This document shows, one piece after another, positions 23,969-32,983 of a DNA stretch of 44,477 nt (its first letter is position 1; every line of letters starts with the position of its first letter). A program made the position numbers and the translations under genes. The notes beneath the pieces are model-generated. The model saw nothing but the letters and a program-made list of their open reading frames with translations, had not been told where the DNA came from and ran no database searches. The stretch spans positions 1 through 44,477 of the forward strand of contig JAEPMJ010000007.1 in the NCBI GenBank assembly GCA_017644005.1, written 5' to 3'. Source of the DNA: Rhizobiaceae bacterium (GTDB taxonomy: Bacteria > Pseudomonadota > Alphaproteobacteria > Rhizobiales > Rhizobiaceae).

Positions 23969-24724
23969 ATGCCCGCACGCTTCGATTTTCAAGGCCGCAA
24001 GGTTGTTCTCACCGGTGCCGCCCGCGGCATTGGTCTGGAACTGACGCGCCTGCTTGTCCCGCGCGGCGCGCGGATCGTCGCCGTCGGGCGCGGCGACGGC
24101 GCGCTGCAGGCGTTGCGCGACGAGTTTCCGGGCAAGGTGGACACGCGCGCTGCCAATCTGTCGCAGGCTCGCGATATCGCCGATCTGGTCGATTGGATGG
24201 CAGTGGATCACCGCGACTGCAGTGCTCTGATCAACAATGCCGCGGTCATGAACCACGGCATGCTCACCGGCATGTCCGATACGCGCCTCCAGGACATCGC
24301 CACCGAAATCGCGACCAATCTCACGGCACCCTTGAAACTCGCTGCCGCGATGCTCCCGCTTCTGTCCGCCCGCGGCTCGGCGCTCATCGCCAACGTCACA
24401 ACCGGCCTTGCGATAGCGCCCAAGCGCGACGCTGCCGTCTATTGCGCCACCAAGGCGGGCCTTCGCAGCTTCACCCGCTCGCTGCGCGACCAGTGCCGGC
24501 ATGCCGGCCTGCCGATACAGGTCAGCGAAGTCGTGATGACGCTCGTCGATACGACGCTGTCCAGCGACGCCCCCCGCAAGTACCCGCCCGGCCGCGCTGC
24601 ATCCGACATGCTACGTGGCCTGGAAAACGGGCTGGATGAAGTGTGGATCGAAAAGACCCGGCTGCTGCGCATCGTTCACCGCCTTTCCCCCAACCTCGCC
24701 TACAGGATTATGCGCGGCAGATGA
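23969..24724 (+). CDS. SDR-family oxidoreductase (DltE-like)
   Basis: A 251-aa short-chain dehydrogenase. The cofactor motif is VVLTGAARGIGLELTRLL, followed by LINNAAVMNHG and the active-site YCATKAGLRSF (YxxxK), with Ser replaced by Thr in NVTTGLA. The C-terminus (LRIVHRLSPNLAYRIM) resembles the membrane-associated DltE-type SDRs. ATG 23969 has AGGAG about 11 nt upstream; ATG 23903 is in frame but lacks a Shine-Dalgarno and lies inside the putative operator. It overlaps the methyltransferase gene by 4 nt (ATGA), so the two are coupled. A lipid-linked substrate is suggested by the partner, by inference only. Confidence 0.86.
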   Translation: MPARFDFQGRKVVLTGAARGIGLELTRLLVPRGARIVAVGRGDGALQALRDEFPGKVDTRAANLSQARDIADLVDWMAVDHRDCSALINNAAVMNHGMLTGMSDTRLQDIATEIATNLTAPLKLAAAMLPLLSARGSALIANVTTGLAIAPKRDAAVYCATKAGLRSFTRSLRDQCRHAGLPIQVSEVVMTLVDTTLSSDAPRKYPPGRAASDMLRGLENGLDEVWIEKTRLLRIVHRLSPNLAYRIMRGR

Positions 24725-25326
24725 CCGGTTTCCCCGCCCATGTCGACCGGCCGAATGGCTACTGGACCTTCGTGGCACAGTTGTTGCGCAACCCCCGGCA
24801 GGTATCCGCGCTTGCGCCCTCCTCGCAGCGGCTCGGCCGCATGATGGCTCGCCAGCTGCCGGTTTCAGCGGCACGCGTCGCGGAATTTGGCGCAGGCCTC
24901 GGCAACATCACCGCCGAAATACTCAACGTCGGCATTGCACCGGACGAGCTTTTCGCTTTCGAGCTCAACCCGGTCTTTGCCCGGCATCTGCGCACCGCTT
25001 TGCCGGCGGTCCGCGTCGTCAATGCGCCAGCCCAGGAAATGGACACCTGCATTCCCGGAAAGGTTGATGCGGTGGTTTCCGGCCTGCCGCTGCTTTCCAT
25101 GCCAGCCGGCATGCAACATGACATCGTCGCTGCTGCCTTTCGCGGCCTCCGGCCGGACGGAGTCTACATTCAGTTCACCTACGGCCCGTTCCCGCCCCTC
25201 CAGCAAGCGGTGGCACAAGCGCTCGGCCTTGCATTCACGCGCACGGTAAGGGTCTGGGGCAACGTGCCGCCGGCCACGGTCTATGTCTACCGCCGATGCC
25301 GGTCGCAGGTCTCTAGACCCGCCTGA
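24721..25326 (+). CDS. PmtA-like phospholipid N-methyltransferase family protein
   Basis: A 201-aa SAM-dependent methyltransferase of the class close to rhizobial/Rhodobacter PmtA and rRNA adenine dimethylases. The amphipathic N-terminal segment FVAQLLRNPRQVSALAPSS fits the PmtA membrane-binding start. It is followed by SAM motif I VAEFGAGLGNITAEIL, acidic motif II FAFELNPVFARHL, and motif IV VVSGLPLLSMP in place of NPPY/GLP-type loops. In PmtA the SGLPLL segment and LRPDG are conserved. The gene is translationally coupled to the upstream SDR. It may convert phosphatidylethanolamine to methylated forms, or modify another lipid; it is shorter than a full biosynthetic claim would need to be secure. 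Confidence 0.82.
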   Translation: MTGFPAHVDRPNGYWTFVAQLLRNPRQVSALAPSSQRLGRMMARQLPVSAARVAEFGAGLGNITAEILNVGIAPDELFAFELNPVFARHLRTALPAVRVVNAPAQEMDTCIPGKVDAVVSGLPLLSMPAGMQHDIVAAAFRGLRPDGVYIQFTYGPFPPLQQAVAQALGLAFTRTVRVWGNVPPATVYVYRRCRSQVSRPA

Positions 25327-25930
25327 CCGGCTGCCTGAGCGCCGTCTTCAGTTTGTCGGGCGCAGTGCGCCGCGGGTCGCCGATGTAGATTTCGTGGTGG
25401 TGGCCGTTTTCGGTCAGCCCGTTCGCGGGCAGATATTCGCCGTGCAGCCGCGCGATAGTCGGCCCCTCCGCGTCATACGGCCCGACATGCATGATCTGCA
25501 CCGAAAGCCCCTCGTCGAATGCCTCAAGGCGCAAGCTTGCCGGCGGCTCGGCGCCGAGTTTGCCAGCCGCCTTCGCCACCGCCGCATCGAACATCGCCCG
25601 GTCGATCCAGTCCGGCGCCATGATCATCATGATCCACGACCACTTGTCCTTCTCGCGCGTCAGGAATGTGTCCATGTCCTCGGCCCACCACAAACCTTCG
25701 AGCGGCGGCACCGCATAGTCGCGTTTGAGCGTCAGCTTGGAGGCAAATTTGAGCCCGTAGCTCACCGAATATAGCCATTCCAGCGCCTGCCTGTAGGCCG
25801 ATGCGGTATTCGGGTCGCCTGCCCCGTCGACCATCGCGAACTGCATCGCCGGCACCTCGACTTGCGAAAAGTCTTTCACTGGCGGCAGGTAGAGGTGCTT
25901 CAGCGTCTTTTTGAAATCGACCTTCTCCAT
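25313..25930 (-). CDS. GyrI-like small-molecule-binding domain protein
   Basis: A 205-aa cytoplasmic protein matching the GyrI-like/YdhE-type family: MEKVDFKKTLKHLYLPPVKD at the N-terminus, VPAMQFAMVDGAGDPN, YGLKFASKLTLKRDY, and the later GLWWAEDM and SVQIMHVGPYDAEGPTI, then HHEIYIGDPRR. GyrI-like domains bind diverse hydrophobic ligands, and this stand-alone form has been reported to include isothiocyanate or cyclopropanoid hydrolases. The ATG at 25928-25930 has AGGAGAG upstream; an extension to 25978 is less likely. Its 3' end overlaps the methyltransferase gene by 14 nt in the converging direction. Confidence 0.87.
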   Translation of the reverse strand: MEKVDFKKTLKHLYLPPVKDFSQVEVPAMQFAMVDGAGDPNTASAYRQALEWLYSVSYGLKFASKLTLKRDYAVPPLEGLWWAEDMDTFLTREKDKWSWIMMIMAPDWIDRAMFDAAVAKAAGKLGAEPPASLRLEAFDEGLSVQIMHVGPYDAEGPTIARLHGEYLPANGLTENGHHHEIYIGDPRRTAPDKLKTALRQPVRRV

Positions 25931-26100
25931 CCGGCAACACTCTCCTGAACCGCCTGCAATACAGCCAAGGATATGCATCTGCCGGAACCGCGATCAACGC
26001 ACGACCAGGTCACTCCTGACAGGACCTTCGTGGCCGGGGGAGCAGTCTCGTTTTCGCCGAAGCACCCCCCTTTGCGGGTACTGTGATCTTCATCCAAAAG

Positions 26101-26127
26101 AAAAGCCGGGCACGACACCCGGCTTTT
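26101..26127 (-). terminator. Intrinsic terminator after rpoD
   Basis: AAAAGCCGGG (26101-26110) and CCCGGCTTTT (26118-26127) form a perfect 10-bp stem around a 7-nt loop. Read on the minus strand it starts 26 nt after the rpoD stop and is followed by a T-rich run (CTTTTCTTTT), a strong rho-independent terminator; it could also work weakly on the plus strand. Confidence 0.88.
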
Positions 26128-26152
26128 GCAACGTCGACTCAGGATTGTAAGT

Positions 26153-28174
26153 CTAACTGTCCAGGAAGCTCCTGAGCTTCCTTGAGCGGCTGGGATGCTT
26201 GAGCTTCCTCAGCGCCTTGGCCTCGATCTGGCGGATACGTTCGCGCGTCACCGAGAACTGCTGGCCGACTTCCTCCAGCGTGTGGTCGGTGTTCATGCCG
26301 ATGCCGAAGCGCATTCTGAGAACGCGCTCTTCGCGCGGCGTCAGGGAGGCCAGAACGCGCGTCGTCGTTTCGCGCAGATTGGCCTGGATCGCCGCGTCGA
26401 TCGGCAGCACGGCGCTCTTGTCCTCAATGAAATCGCCCAGATGCGAATCTTCCTCGTCGCCAACCGGCGTTTCGAGCGAAATCGGCTCCTTCGCGATCTT
26501 CAGCACCTTGCGCACTTTTTCGAGCGGCATGGCGAGCTTTTCCGCCAGTTCCTCCGGCGTCGGCTCGCGACCGATCTCGTGCAGCATCTGGCGCGAGGTA
26601 CGGACGATCTTGTTGATCGTCTCGATCATGTGCACCGGAATGCGGATGGTGCGCGCCTGATCGGCGATCGAACGTGTGATCGCCTGCCTGATCCACCAGG
26701 TCGCATAGGTGGAGAATTTATAGCCGCGCCTATATTCGAATTTGTCGACTGCCTTCATCAGGCCGATATTGCCTTCCTGGATGAGATCCAGGAATTGCAG
26801 GCCGCGATTGGTGTATTTCTTGGCGATCGAGATCACCAGCCGCAGATTGGCCTCCACCATCTCCTTCTTGGCGATAGCGGCTTCGCGCTCGCCCTTCTGG
26901 ACCTGGTTCACGATGCGGCGGAACTCGCCGATCGAAATGCCTGTTTCCTGCGCCAGGTTCTGGATTTCGGCGCGCAGCGTCTTGATGTTGTCCTTCTCGG
27001 ACTTGGTAAATTCCTTCCAGCCCTTCGCCGAAAGGTTGGAGATCGACTTCGTCCAGTTCGGGTCGAGTTCCGATCCCTGATAGTGCTCAAGGAAGCTCTC
27101 GCGCTTCACGCCATAGCTTTCGGCGAGGCGCAGAAGTCTGCCTTCGTTCTGAACCAGCCGTTTGTTGATGTCGTAGAGCTGCTCAACCAGCGCCTCGATG
27201 CGCAGATTGTTGAGCGACAGCGATTTCACCGCCGTGATCAGCTCTTCCTTGAGCTTCTTGTAGGAGCGTTCCTGGCTGGTCGACAGAGCGCCGGAGGCCG
27301 ACAGGCGGGCTTCCACCTGCTGATCCTGCAGTTTTCTGAGTTTCTTGTAGGTGGATGCGATGGTGTCGAGCGTTTCCATCACCTGCGGACGAAGTTCGGC
27401 CTCCATCGCCGCAAGCGACAGGTTGGCCTCGTCCTCATCGTCCTCGTCGTCGTCATCCGTGTTGCTCTCGCCACCGACATTGGTGATGTCGTCATCGTCG
27501 CGCGAGCGTCGCCCTTTCTGCTCTTCCTTCGGCTTCTCGTCCGGATCGACGCGTTCCACCACCGGCGCCTGCTTGGCTTCGGGGCCGGCATAGGTCGCTT
27601 CGAGATCGATGATCTCGCGCAGCAGAATTTTCGCTTCGTTGAGCTCGTCGCGCCAGATGATAATGGCCTGGAAGGTCAATGGGCTCTCGCACAGGCCCGC
27701 GATCATCGTCTCGCGGCCGGCCTCGATGCGTTTGGCGATTGCGATCTCGCCCTCACGCGACAGAAGCTCGACCGAGCCCATCTCGCGCAGATACATGCGC
27801 ACCGGGTCGTCGGTTCGGTCGGTCGGCTCTTTTTTGGTCGTCGTGGCGACTGCGGTTCCGGTCTGCGTGGCAACTTCGTTGGCGTCGTCGTCGGAATCGT
27901 TGTCCTTGTTGTCGGACTCTTCGCCCGCCTCATCGTCCTCCACCACGTTGATGCCCATGTCGGAGAGCATCGACATCGTGTCTTCGATCTGTTCGGAGGT
28001 GACTTCCTCGGACGGCAGGACGGCATTGAGCTCGTCCATCGTAACGTAGCCGCGCTTCTTGGCGACCTTGATCATTTTCTTGACCGCGTCGTCGGAAAGA
28101 TCGAGCAGCGGGCCGTCGGTCTGGCCTTCGCGTTCGGTTTCGACCTCTTCCTTTTCTTTCGTCTTGGTCGCCAT
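26153..28174 (-). CDS. rpoD: RNA polymerase primary sigma factor RpoD (sigma-70)
   Basis: The 673-aa housekeeping sigma factor. Region 1.1 comes first, then Asp/Glu-rich spacers (about residues 90-115 and 230-260) that separate it from the non-conserved region. Region 1.2/2 includes [39 protein letters not shown] and [15 protein letters not shown] (promoter melting and -10 contacts). Region 3 has HMIETINKI, and region 4 has [15 protein letters not shown] and the -35-binding [19 protein letters not shown]. Length and acid tracts match rhizobial RpoD. It lies 298 nt downstream of dnaG, the conserved alphaproteobacterial order, and ends at a strong terminator. Start ATG 28172-28174 has GGAG about 11 nt upstream. 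Confidence 0.97.
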   Translation of the reverse strand: MATKTKEKEEVETEREGQTDGPLLDLSDDAVKKMIKVAKKRGYVTMDELNAVLPSEEVTSEQIEDTMSMLSDMGINVVEDDEAGEESDNKDNDSDDDANEVATQTGTAVATTTKKEPTDRTDDPVRMYLREMGSVELLSREGEIAIAKRIEAGRETMIAGLCESPLTFQAIIIWRDELNEAKILLREIIDLEATYAGPEAKQAPVVERVDPDEKPKEEQKGRRSRDDDDITNVGGESNTDDDDEDDEDEANLSLAAMEAELRPQVMETLDTIASTYKKLRKLQDQQVEARLSASGALSTSQERSYKKLKEELITAVKSLSLNNLRIEALVEQLYDINKRLVQNEGRLLRLAESYGVKRESFLEHYQGSELDPNWTKSISNLSAKGWKEFTKSEKDNIKTLRAEIQNLAQETGISIGEFRRIVNQVQKGEREAAIAKKEMVEANLRLVISIAKKYTNRGLQFLDLIQEGNIGLMKAVDKFEYRRGYKFSTYATWWIRQAITRSIADQARTIRIPVHMIETINKIVRTSRQMLHEIGREPTPEELAEKLAMPLEKVRKVLKIAKEPISLETPVGDEEDSHLGDFIEDKSAVLPIDAAIQANLRETTTRVLASLTPREERVLRMRFGIGMNTDHTLEEVGQQFSVTRERIRQIEAKALRKLKHPSRSRKLRSFLDS

Positions 28175-28472
28175 GCTTTGTTCCGTCTCCAGGCGGCAGC
28201 CTCAAGCTGCCGGATTGCGCGGTCCGAATCGGGTTGCCGCTGTCGCTGTCATTTTAATGAGCGCAGTACCCCAACCCCGTTAAGTGTCGATTAACCCTGC
28301 CACATAGGTCGATGCCGGCGCTGGTCCATAGAACCGTCGCATACGGGTTGCATCTGCGGATTTCGGATTGTGTGATTCCGTCATTCTCGTGCAAGGTCAA
28401 GCGCCAGTGGCATGATTCGCATTAAAAAAGCGAATCACAGCCGGCAAAAAGCCGATTCGGGGTCGAAACTGC
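28175..28472. other. Intergenic region between dnaG and rpoD
   Basis: No gene is apparent. On the minus strand the first part holds a terminator-like structure (28421-28461). Just downstream a TTGACC at 28395-28400 could be the -35 of an rpoD-specific promoter; the -10 about 17 bp further is poor, so this is weak. The rest forms the rpoD leader. Confidence 0.45.
28421..28461 (-). terminator. Possible terminator after dnaG
   Basis: On the minus strand CGAATC and GATTCG form an outer 6-bp stem with an inner GGC-TTTTT-GCC hairpin, followed by CTTTTTT. An alternative fold pairs TGATTCGC (28413-28420) with GCGAATCA (28430-28437). Either could terminate or attenuate dnaG transcripts before rpoD; the imperfect stem lowers confidence. 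Confidence 0.45.
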
Positions 28473-30383
28473 CTATCCGCGAGCCACGCGCCCTGATGTC
28501 ACTCCGAAGCCTTCAATCAGCGCTTCGGTGGATTGCGCATCCCGGATATGGGCCTGTATCTCAACCAGGCGCCGATAGTTCTCTTCCGTCGGATCGGTTG
28601 CAAGCGCCAGTTCGGCCGCTTTCAGCTCCTTATTTAGAAAGCCTGCGCTGCGCTGCAAGTGCAGCGCCTGCACAAAGGCCTCGCGCGCATCGTCCAGCGT
28701 TGCATCCGCGAGCGCCGGCCATTGATGCGCACCCTTCACCAGAGCGGTCGCCTTTTCCCATGTCGCCACCAGCCCCCGCGCCTCGAAACCGGCTGCGACC
28801 TCGGCTGGTCCATGCGGCTCGCCGGTCGCCACGATATCCAGCAGCGCCGCCAGCAATAGCCTGAGTTCGGGGTGCTCCAGGTCCATCGACGCGGCTTGGT
28901 CGAAATAAGCGTCGAGCAGCGCCGCATGGTTGGCAAGTGCCACCACGATCGTCGCTTCACGCAGCGGCATAACCGGCCCGGCACTGCGCACAAGGGCCGA
29001 ATGCGCGAGCCTGTCCGACACCGGCAGCCTGCCGGCAGCCTGCCCGCGTCCGCCTTGCCCGAATGCGCGCTTGTCGCCGCGCTGGTTGGCCGGTTCACGC
29101 CGGGAACCGAAGAATGCCTGCGCGCGTTCCCGCATATCCTGGCTGTAGTGGTAACGCACGCTTTCGTCGCGAATGGTGGCCGTCAGCAGCCGCAACCGCT
29201 TTTCAAGGTCGGCGCGGCGCTCCGGCGTGTCGAACACCCCGCCCGAGGTTTCGCGCAGCCACAGCATGTCGGCCAGCGACCGCGCTTCGTTGATCAACGC
29301 CTGAAATGCTTCCGGACCGCTCTCGCGCACCAGATCGTCGGGGTCCTTGCCTTCCGGCATGATGACGAAGCGCAGCGTACGCCCCGGCGCAATCATCGGC
29401 AGCGCAAGCTCGGCGGCCCGGAACGCGGCGCGCAGACCCGCCTGATCACCGTCGAAGCACAAAAGCGGCTCCTTGGTCATGCGCCACAGAAGTTCGAGTT
29501 GGTTTTCAGTCAGCGCCGTGCCGAGCGGTGCAACACCATGTTCGAAACCGGCCTGCGCCAGCCCGATCACGTCCATGTAACCTTCGGCGACGATCACCGT
29601 TTCGTCGCGGCCGAGCGTCTTGCGGGCGCGCGCGAAATTGTAGAGCACGTTGCCCTTGTGGAAGAGCTCCGTCTCCGGCGAGTTCATATATTTGGCCGGA
29701 ATATCGGCCGACATCGCCCGCCCGCCAAACGCGATTACCCGCCCGCGCGAATCCTCGATCGGAAACATGATGCGGTCGCGGAACCGATCGTAAGAGACCG
29801 CCACATTCTCGAACACGGTGAGCCCGCAGGCTTCCATCTGCGCTTTTTCGATGCCCTTTGAGGCAAGATATTCCTTGAGCGCGTTGCGGCTGTCGGGTGC
29901 GTAGCCCAGCCGGAATGTTTGCTGCGTAACCGAGGTGATGCCGCGGTCGCGCAGATAGGCACGGGCCTTCGCTCCATCGGCAGCCTGAAGCTTCTCCTGA
30001 AAGAACCCGGCGGCCAGTTCCATCACCTCGGTCAGCGAGGCGCGCTCCTTCTCGCGGCGCTCCGCCTGCGGATCGCGCGCCGGCATCGGCACACCCGCCT
30101 GATCGGCCACCCGCTCCACCGCCTCGGGAAAACTCATGCCGTCGAGCTCGGTCAGGAAACGGAAATGGTCGCCCGAGACCCCGCAGCCGAAACAGTGGTA
30201 GCGCCCGCGCCGGTCGTCGGCATGAAATGAAGGTGTCTTTTCGCCATGAAACGGGCAGCAGGCCCAGTAGTCGCCGCGCGAGGCGTTGGTCTTCTTCTTG
30301 TCCCACGTCACGCGCGTGCCCACGACGGCCGAAATCGGCAGCCGGGCGCGTATCTCGTCGAGAAAAGTGTCTGAAAACCGCAT
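28473..30383 (-). CDS. dnaG: DNA primase DnaG
   Basis: A 636-aa primase that makes RNA primers at the replication fork. The N-terminal CHC2 zinc-binding domain shows CCPFHGEKTPSFH and YHCFGCGVSGD. The catalytic core has the TOPRIM sequence VIVAEGYMDVIGLAQAG (catalytic Glu), followed by LCFDGDQAGLRAA (DxD acid pair) and the RNA-polymerase basic motif earlier (RDRIMFPIEDSRGRVIAFGGR, in part). The C-terminal DnaB-interaction region is divergent, as usual. The ATG at 30381-30383 (MRFSDTFLDEIRARLP) is the family start and has GAGG 6 nt upstream. It is upstream of rpoD in the conserved macromolecular-synthesis arrangement. Confidence 0.96.
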   Translation of the reverse strand: MRFSDTFLDEIRARLPISAVVGTRVTWDKKKTNASRGDYWACCPFHGEKTPSFHADDRRGRYHCFGCGVSGDHFRFLTELDGMSFPEAVERVADQAGVPMPARDPQAERREKERASLTEVMELAAGFFQEKLQAADGAKARAYLRDRGITSVTQQTFRLGYAPDSRNALKEYLASKGIEKAQMEACGLTVFENVAVSYDRFRDRIMFPIEDSRGRVIAFGGRAMSADIPAKYMNSPETELFHKGNVLYNFARARKTLGRDETVIVAEGYMDVIGLAQAGFEHGVAPLGTALTENQLELLWRMTKEPLLCFDGDQAGLRAAFRAAELALPMIAPGRTLRFVIMPEGKDPDDLVRESGPEAFQALINEARSLADMLWLRETSGGVFDTPERRADLEKRLRLLTATIRDESVRYHYSQDMRERAQAFFGSRREPANQRGDKRAFGQGGRGQAAGRLPVSDRLAHSALVRSAGPVMPLREATIVVALANHAALLDAYFDQAASMDLEHPELRLLLAALLDIVATGEPHGPAEVAAGFEARGLVATWEKATALVKGAHQWPALADATLDDAREAFVQALHLQRSAGFLNKELKAAELALATDPTEENYRRLVEIQAHIRDAQSTEALIEGFGVTSGRVARG

Positions 30384-30407
30384 CGTGGCCTCGCTGGAGG
30401 CTCTCAT

Positions 30408-30731
30408 ATAACCACGCGATGGCCAAAGCGCGACGGTGTTGCAACGTAGTGCCCGCTGTTCACAGCTTGACCGAGAGAGGAACGATGAAATCGGACCATT
30501 GCAGTTTGCAAACTGAACGAGCGTGTAGTCGCAGTGGTTTATACCCGCATCAATGCGGTACTGCGCAGCTATATGCAGGAAATCCGCAAACTGAAGGACC
30601 CGGCTGAATAAAGCCCTGATTGCGAAGCCCGTCGCACTTCAGAAAATCTGTACACCGGGTCACAATTTCTCGATTGCCGCGCCGCTGCCGCCGTGCTTTC
30701 ACGCCGGACTTCCGCACAGTTCGAGCCACCA
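30408..30731. other. Intergenic stretch between dnaG and the MFS gene, with gene remnants
   Basis: Apart from the putative brnT remnant described separately (30469-30611), I see no intact gene. The divergent promoters of dnaG and the MFS gene must lie here, but no clear boxes stand out. Confidence 0.4.
30469..30611 (+). pseudogene. Probable decayed brnT (RelE-fold toxin) remnant
   Basis: Pieces resembling BrnT family toxins occur in order but in different frames. DRERNDE (30469-30489, frame of 30469) resembles the family DxRxDYGE block. RTIAVCKLNERVVAVVYT (30492-30545, shifted frame) resembles the RxIAxGxLxGRVVxVVYT strand pair. ICRKSAN (30571-30591, shifted again) recalls the IISARKAN segment, followed by an in-frame TGA. 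A start, the N-terminal third and any brnA antitoxin are missing. The pattern fits a frameshifted relic of a type II toxin gene. The comparison uses remembered family consensus, so it is provisional; chance resemblance of short strands cannot be excluded. Confidence 0.4.
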
Positions 30732-31916
30732 ATGCCTCTGCCCCTGATCGCCCTTTTCATCGCCGCTTTCGCCTTCGGCACGACGGAGTTCGTCATTGCC
30801 GGCGTGTTGCCCAATGTCGCAGAGGGATTGGGTGTGTCGGTCCCTTCTGCCGGTTACCTCGTCACCGGTTATGCGCTCGGCATCGCCATCGGCGGCCCGC
30901 TGCTCACGATCATGACCGGGCGCGTCCCTCGCCGCACGCTGCTGATCTGGCTGGCGGTCATATTCACCGCCGGGCAGGCCGCCTGCGCACTGGCGCCAGA
31001 TTTCGCGACAATGCTCACCCTGCGCGTCGCGGTAGCGGTCGCCCACGGTGTCTATTTCGGCGCGGCCATGGTCGTCGCAATCGGGCTCGTCAGCGAGGAG
31101 AAGCGCGGCATGGCCGTTGCCGTCGTTCTTGCCGGGCTCACGGTCTCCGGCATTGTGGGCGTACCGGCGGGCACAGCGATCGGCAACGCGTTCGGCTGGC
31201 GGGCAACCTTCTGGGCAATGTTCGGCCTCGGCATCTTCGCCACATTGGCCATACTGGCGCTGTTGCCGCGCACACCGGCCGCTGCCGCGCCGCCCGCGGG
31301 CCTGGCCCGCGAAGTCCGTGTACTCGGCCGGCAGCAGGTTTGGACCTCGCTGATCCTCATGCTGATGCTGATGATCGCGCAATTCGTACCCTACACCTAC
31401 ATCGTGCCTTTCCTGCGCGAAATCACGGGCCTTGGCCCCGAGTTGATCCCCTGGGTGTTGCTGTTGAACGGTGTCGGCGCCACAGCCGGCGTCTTTGTGG
31501 GTGGCCGGCTTGCAGGCTGGAAGCTGATGCCGTCGATGATCGGGCTAATGGTGCTCCAGGCTTCCATCATGGTCGCCATGTATGTGGCCGCGCCCTACCC
31601 CCTTGCGATGATTGCGATACTGACCCTTTGGGGCGCGGTGAACTTTGCCATCGGCACCCCTATTCAGACTCGTATCCTGGGTTGGACGGCGGATGCGCCA
31701 AACCTGGCTTCTTCGCTCATTCCGTCCGGCTTCAATTTCGGCATCGCGCTCGCGGCAACCATCGGCGCGCTGCTGCTTACGGCCGGATTCGGCTACCGCA
31801 GCCTGCCGCTTCTGGGCATTTTCGCGATGCTTGCCGCGGTTCTGGTAGCCTCCGGTTCCTACCTTTGCGAGCGGCGCAGCGGCGCGCGGCCGCCGGTCGC
31901 GGCACCGGCCACCTGA
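30732..31916 (+). CDS. MFS transporter, DHA1 (AraJ/chloramphenicol-exporter-like)
   Basis: A 394-aa inner-membrane major-facilitator protein with 12 predicted TM helices. TM1 carries AFAFGTTEFVIAGVLPNVA, the DHA1 motif of AraJ, Cml and similar exporters. Motif A is in MTGRVPRRTLLI between TM2 and TM3, and motif C appears in TM5 as VVLAGLTVSGIVGVPAGTAIGN, in part. It is a probable proton-coupled efflux pump for a small hydrophobic compound or sugar derivative; the substrate is unknown. ATG 30732 (MPLPLIALFIAA) is preferred over the in-frame 30693. It appears monocistronic. Confidence 0.88.
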   Translation: MPLPLIALFIAAFAFGTTEFVIAGVLPNVAEGLGVSVPSAGYLVTGYALGIAIGGPLLTIMTGRVPRRTLLIWLAVIFTAGQAACALAPDFATMLTLRVAVAVAHGVYFGAAMVVAIGLVSEEKRGMAVAVVLAGLTVSGIVGVPAGTAIGNAFGWRATFWAMFGLGIFATLAILALLPRTPAAAAPPAGLAREVRVLGRQQVWTSLILMLMLMIAQFVPYTYIVPFLREITGLGPELIPWVLLLNGVGATAGVFVGGRLAGWKLMPSMIGLMVLQASIMVAMYVAAPYPLAMIAILTLWGAVNFAIGTPIQTRILGWTADAPNLASSLIPSGFNFGIALAATIGALLLTAGFGYRSLPLLGIFAMLAAVLVASGSYLCERRSGARPPVAAPAT

Positions 31917-31998
31917 TTGCCCACGGATGGTCGTATCCGGGTCTTGAATGTGCCTCATTCGTCGCCACGTAATGACGTGTAGCGAATGCGGGGTATGG

Positions 31999-32018
31999 AT
32001 TGGCGACGGACCGCCAAT
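31999..32018 (+). other. Hairpin downstream of the MFS gene
   Basis: ATTGGCG (31999-32005) pairs with CGCCAAT (32012-32018) around a 6-nt loop, 82 nt after the MFS stop. No T-tract follows, so it may be a weak terminator or a chance stem. Confidence 0.3.
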
Positions 32019-32112
32019 GCCGGAGCACAACTGCCACCCGCTGAGCTTTTCCAGCCCGTGTCAGGCGTAAACCGGCGTAGCGACGTCGGCAGCCGGCCGC
32101 GCATTTCGTTGC

Positions 32113-32132
32113 CCGGGATATGCAATTCCCGG
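32113..32132 (+). promoter_or_regulatory. Dyad upstream of the PRC-barrel gene
   Basis: CCGGGA (32113-32118) and TCCCGG (32127-32132) form a perfect inverted repeat with an 8-bp AT-rich centre, in the promoter region of the PRC-barrel gene. It could be an operator or a leader hairpin; no cognate regulator is adjacent. Confidence 0.35.
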
Positions 32133-32172
32133 TTCAAAAAAGGGGGGTGTGAAACATCAAAGGAGAGATCCA

Positions 32173-32964
32173 ATGAACAGACACACCTATTTGGCTTTAC
32201 TCGCGGCAGTGGCAATTCCGTTCGCCGCGATTGCCCAGGAGCAAACCTCCAAGGACCCTGACGTCCAGGCCGAGGAACTGCTTGTCAAGCCGGATGCCGG
32301 CACCGCCGGTGAACAGGCGATGGAAGAAACCAGGCCTGCCGGCGATACCGAGCAGGCCGCCAAGCCTGCCGAACTGAAGCAGGATGGTTCGCAGACGACG
32401 CTTGCGGGCGCGAACGAACTCGACGGTCCATTCGTCACCGTTCCGCAAACCGGCGCCTGGCGCGCTTCCGACCTTGAAGGCAAGACGGTCATGGACGCCA
32501 AGGGCGACAATATCGGCGACATCTCCGATGTGCTCGTCAACGAACGGGGCGAAGTGATCGCCGTGCTTGTAGGCGTCGGCGGTTTCCTCGGTATCGGCGA
32601 GAAGGATGTCGCTGTGGCGATGAACGCACTCGAATTCGGGCCCGGCAAGACCGAAGGCCTGAAAACGAAGGAGGAAAGGCAGCGCGAACTGGAGGCCCGG
32701 TCCGAGGCCGCCGCGCAGATGCCGGCTGACAATGTCGATGGCACCGGCACAACCGGAACCATGGGCGGTACCGACAGCACCGCTTATGCCCAGCCGCCGG
32801 TCGACAATGAACCGGTCGTCGGTGAGGACAATCTCCCCGACCGCATCGTGCTCAATGTGACCCGCGAGGCGCTGGAAGCGGCTCCGGCCTATTCCGATGT
32901 CGAGGCCGGTATCGACGCCACTCAGACGAGCGACGTGCCTTCGGCCGAAGAGCTTTTCGAATAA
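32173..32964 (+). CDS. PRC-barrel-domain exported protein
   Basis: A 263-aa protein with a signal peptide (MNRHTYLALLAAVAIPFAAIAQ). A disordered Glu/Ala-rich stretch of about 60 residues follows, then a PRC-barrel-like domain (about residues 92-150): WRASDLEGKTVMDAKGDNIG, DVLVNERGEVIAVLVGVGGF and LGIGEKDVAVAMNALEF. A Gly/Thr-rich linker leads to a second acidic tail ending EELFE. Such periplasmic PRC-barrel proteins are common in rhizobia and are often stress-induced; the function is unknown. The ATG at 32173 has AAAGGAGAG upstream, better than in-frame ATG 32149. A perfect CCGGGA-N8-TCCCGG dyad (32113-32132) lies 40 nt upstream and could be regulatory. Confidence 0.84.
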   Translation: MNRHTYLALLAAVAIPFAAIAQEQTSKDPDVQAEELLVKPDAGTAGEQAMEETRPAGDTEQAAKPAELKQDGSQTTLAGANELDGPFVTVPQTGAWRASDLEGKTVMDAKGDNIGDISDVLVNERGEVIAVLVGVGGFLGIGEKDVAVAMNALEFGPGKTEGLKTKEERQRELEARSEAAAQMPADNVDGTGTTGTMGGTDSTAYAQPPVDNEPVVGEDNLPDRIVLNVTREALEAAPAYSDVEAGIDATQTSDVPSAEELFE

Positions 32965-32983
32965 GCTCGCATCGCACAAAAAT

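Noticed and set aside
26195..28294. A 699-codon open frame opposite rpoD
   Set aside because: It is an antisense shadow of rpoD codon bias; no domain, signal or ribosome-binding site supports it, and RpoD is certain on the other strand.
30620..31972. A 450-codon His/Arg-rich plus-strand frame overlapping the MFS gene
   Set aside because: It is the alternate frame of a membrane protein gene; the composition (His/Arg runs) is not protein-like and the MFS frame has clear motifs.
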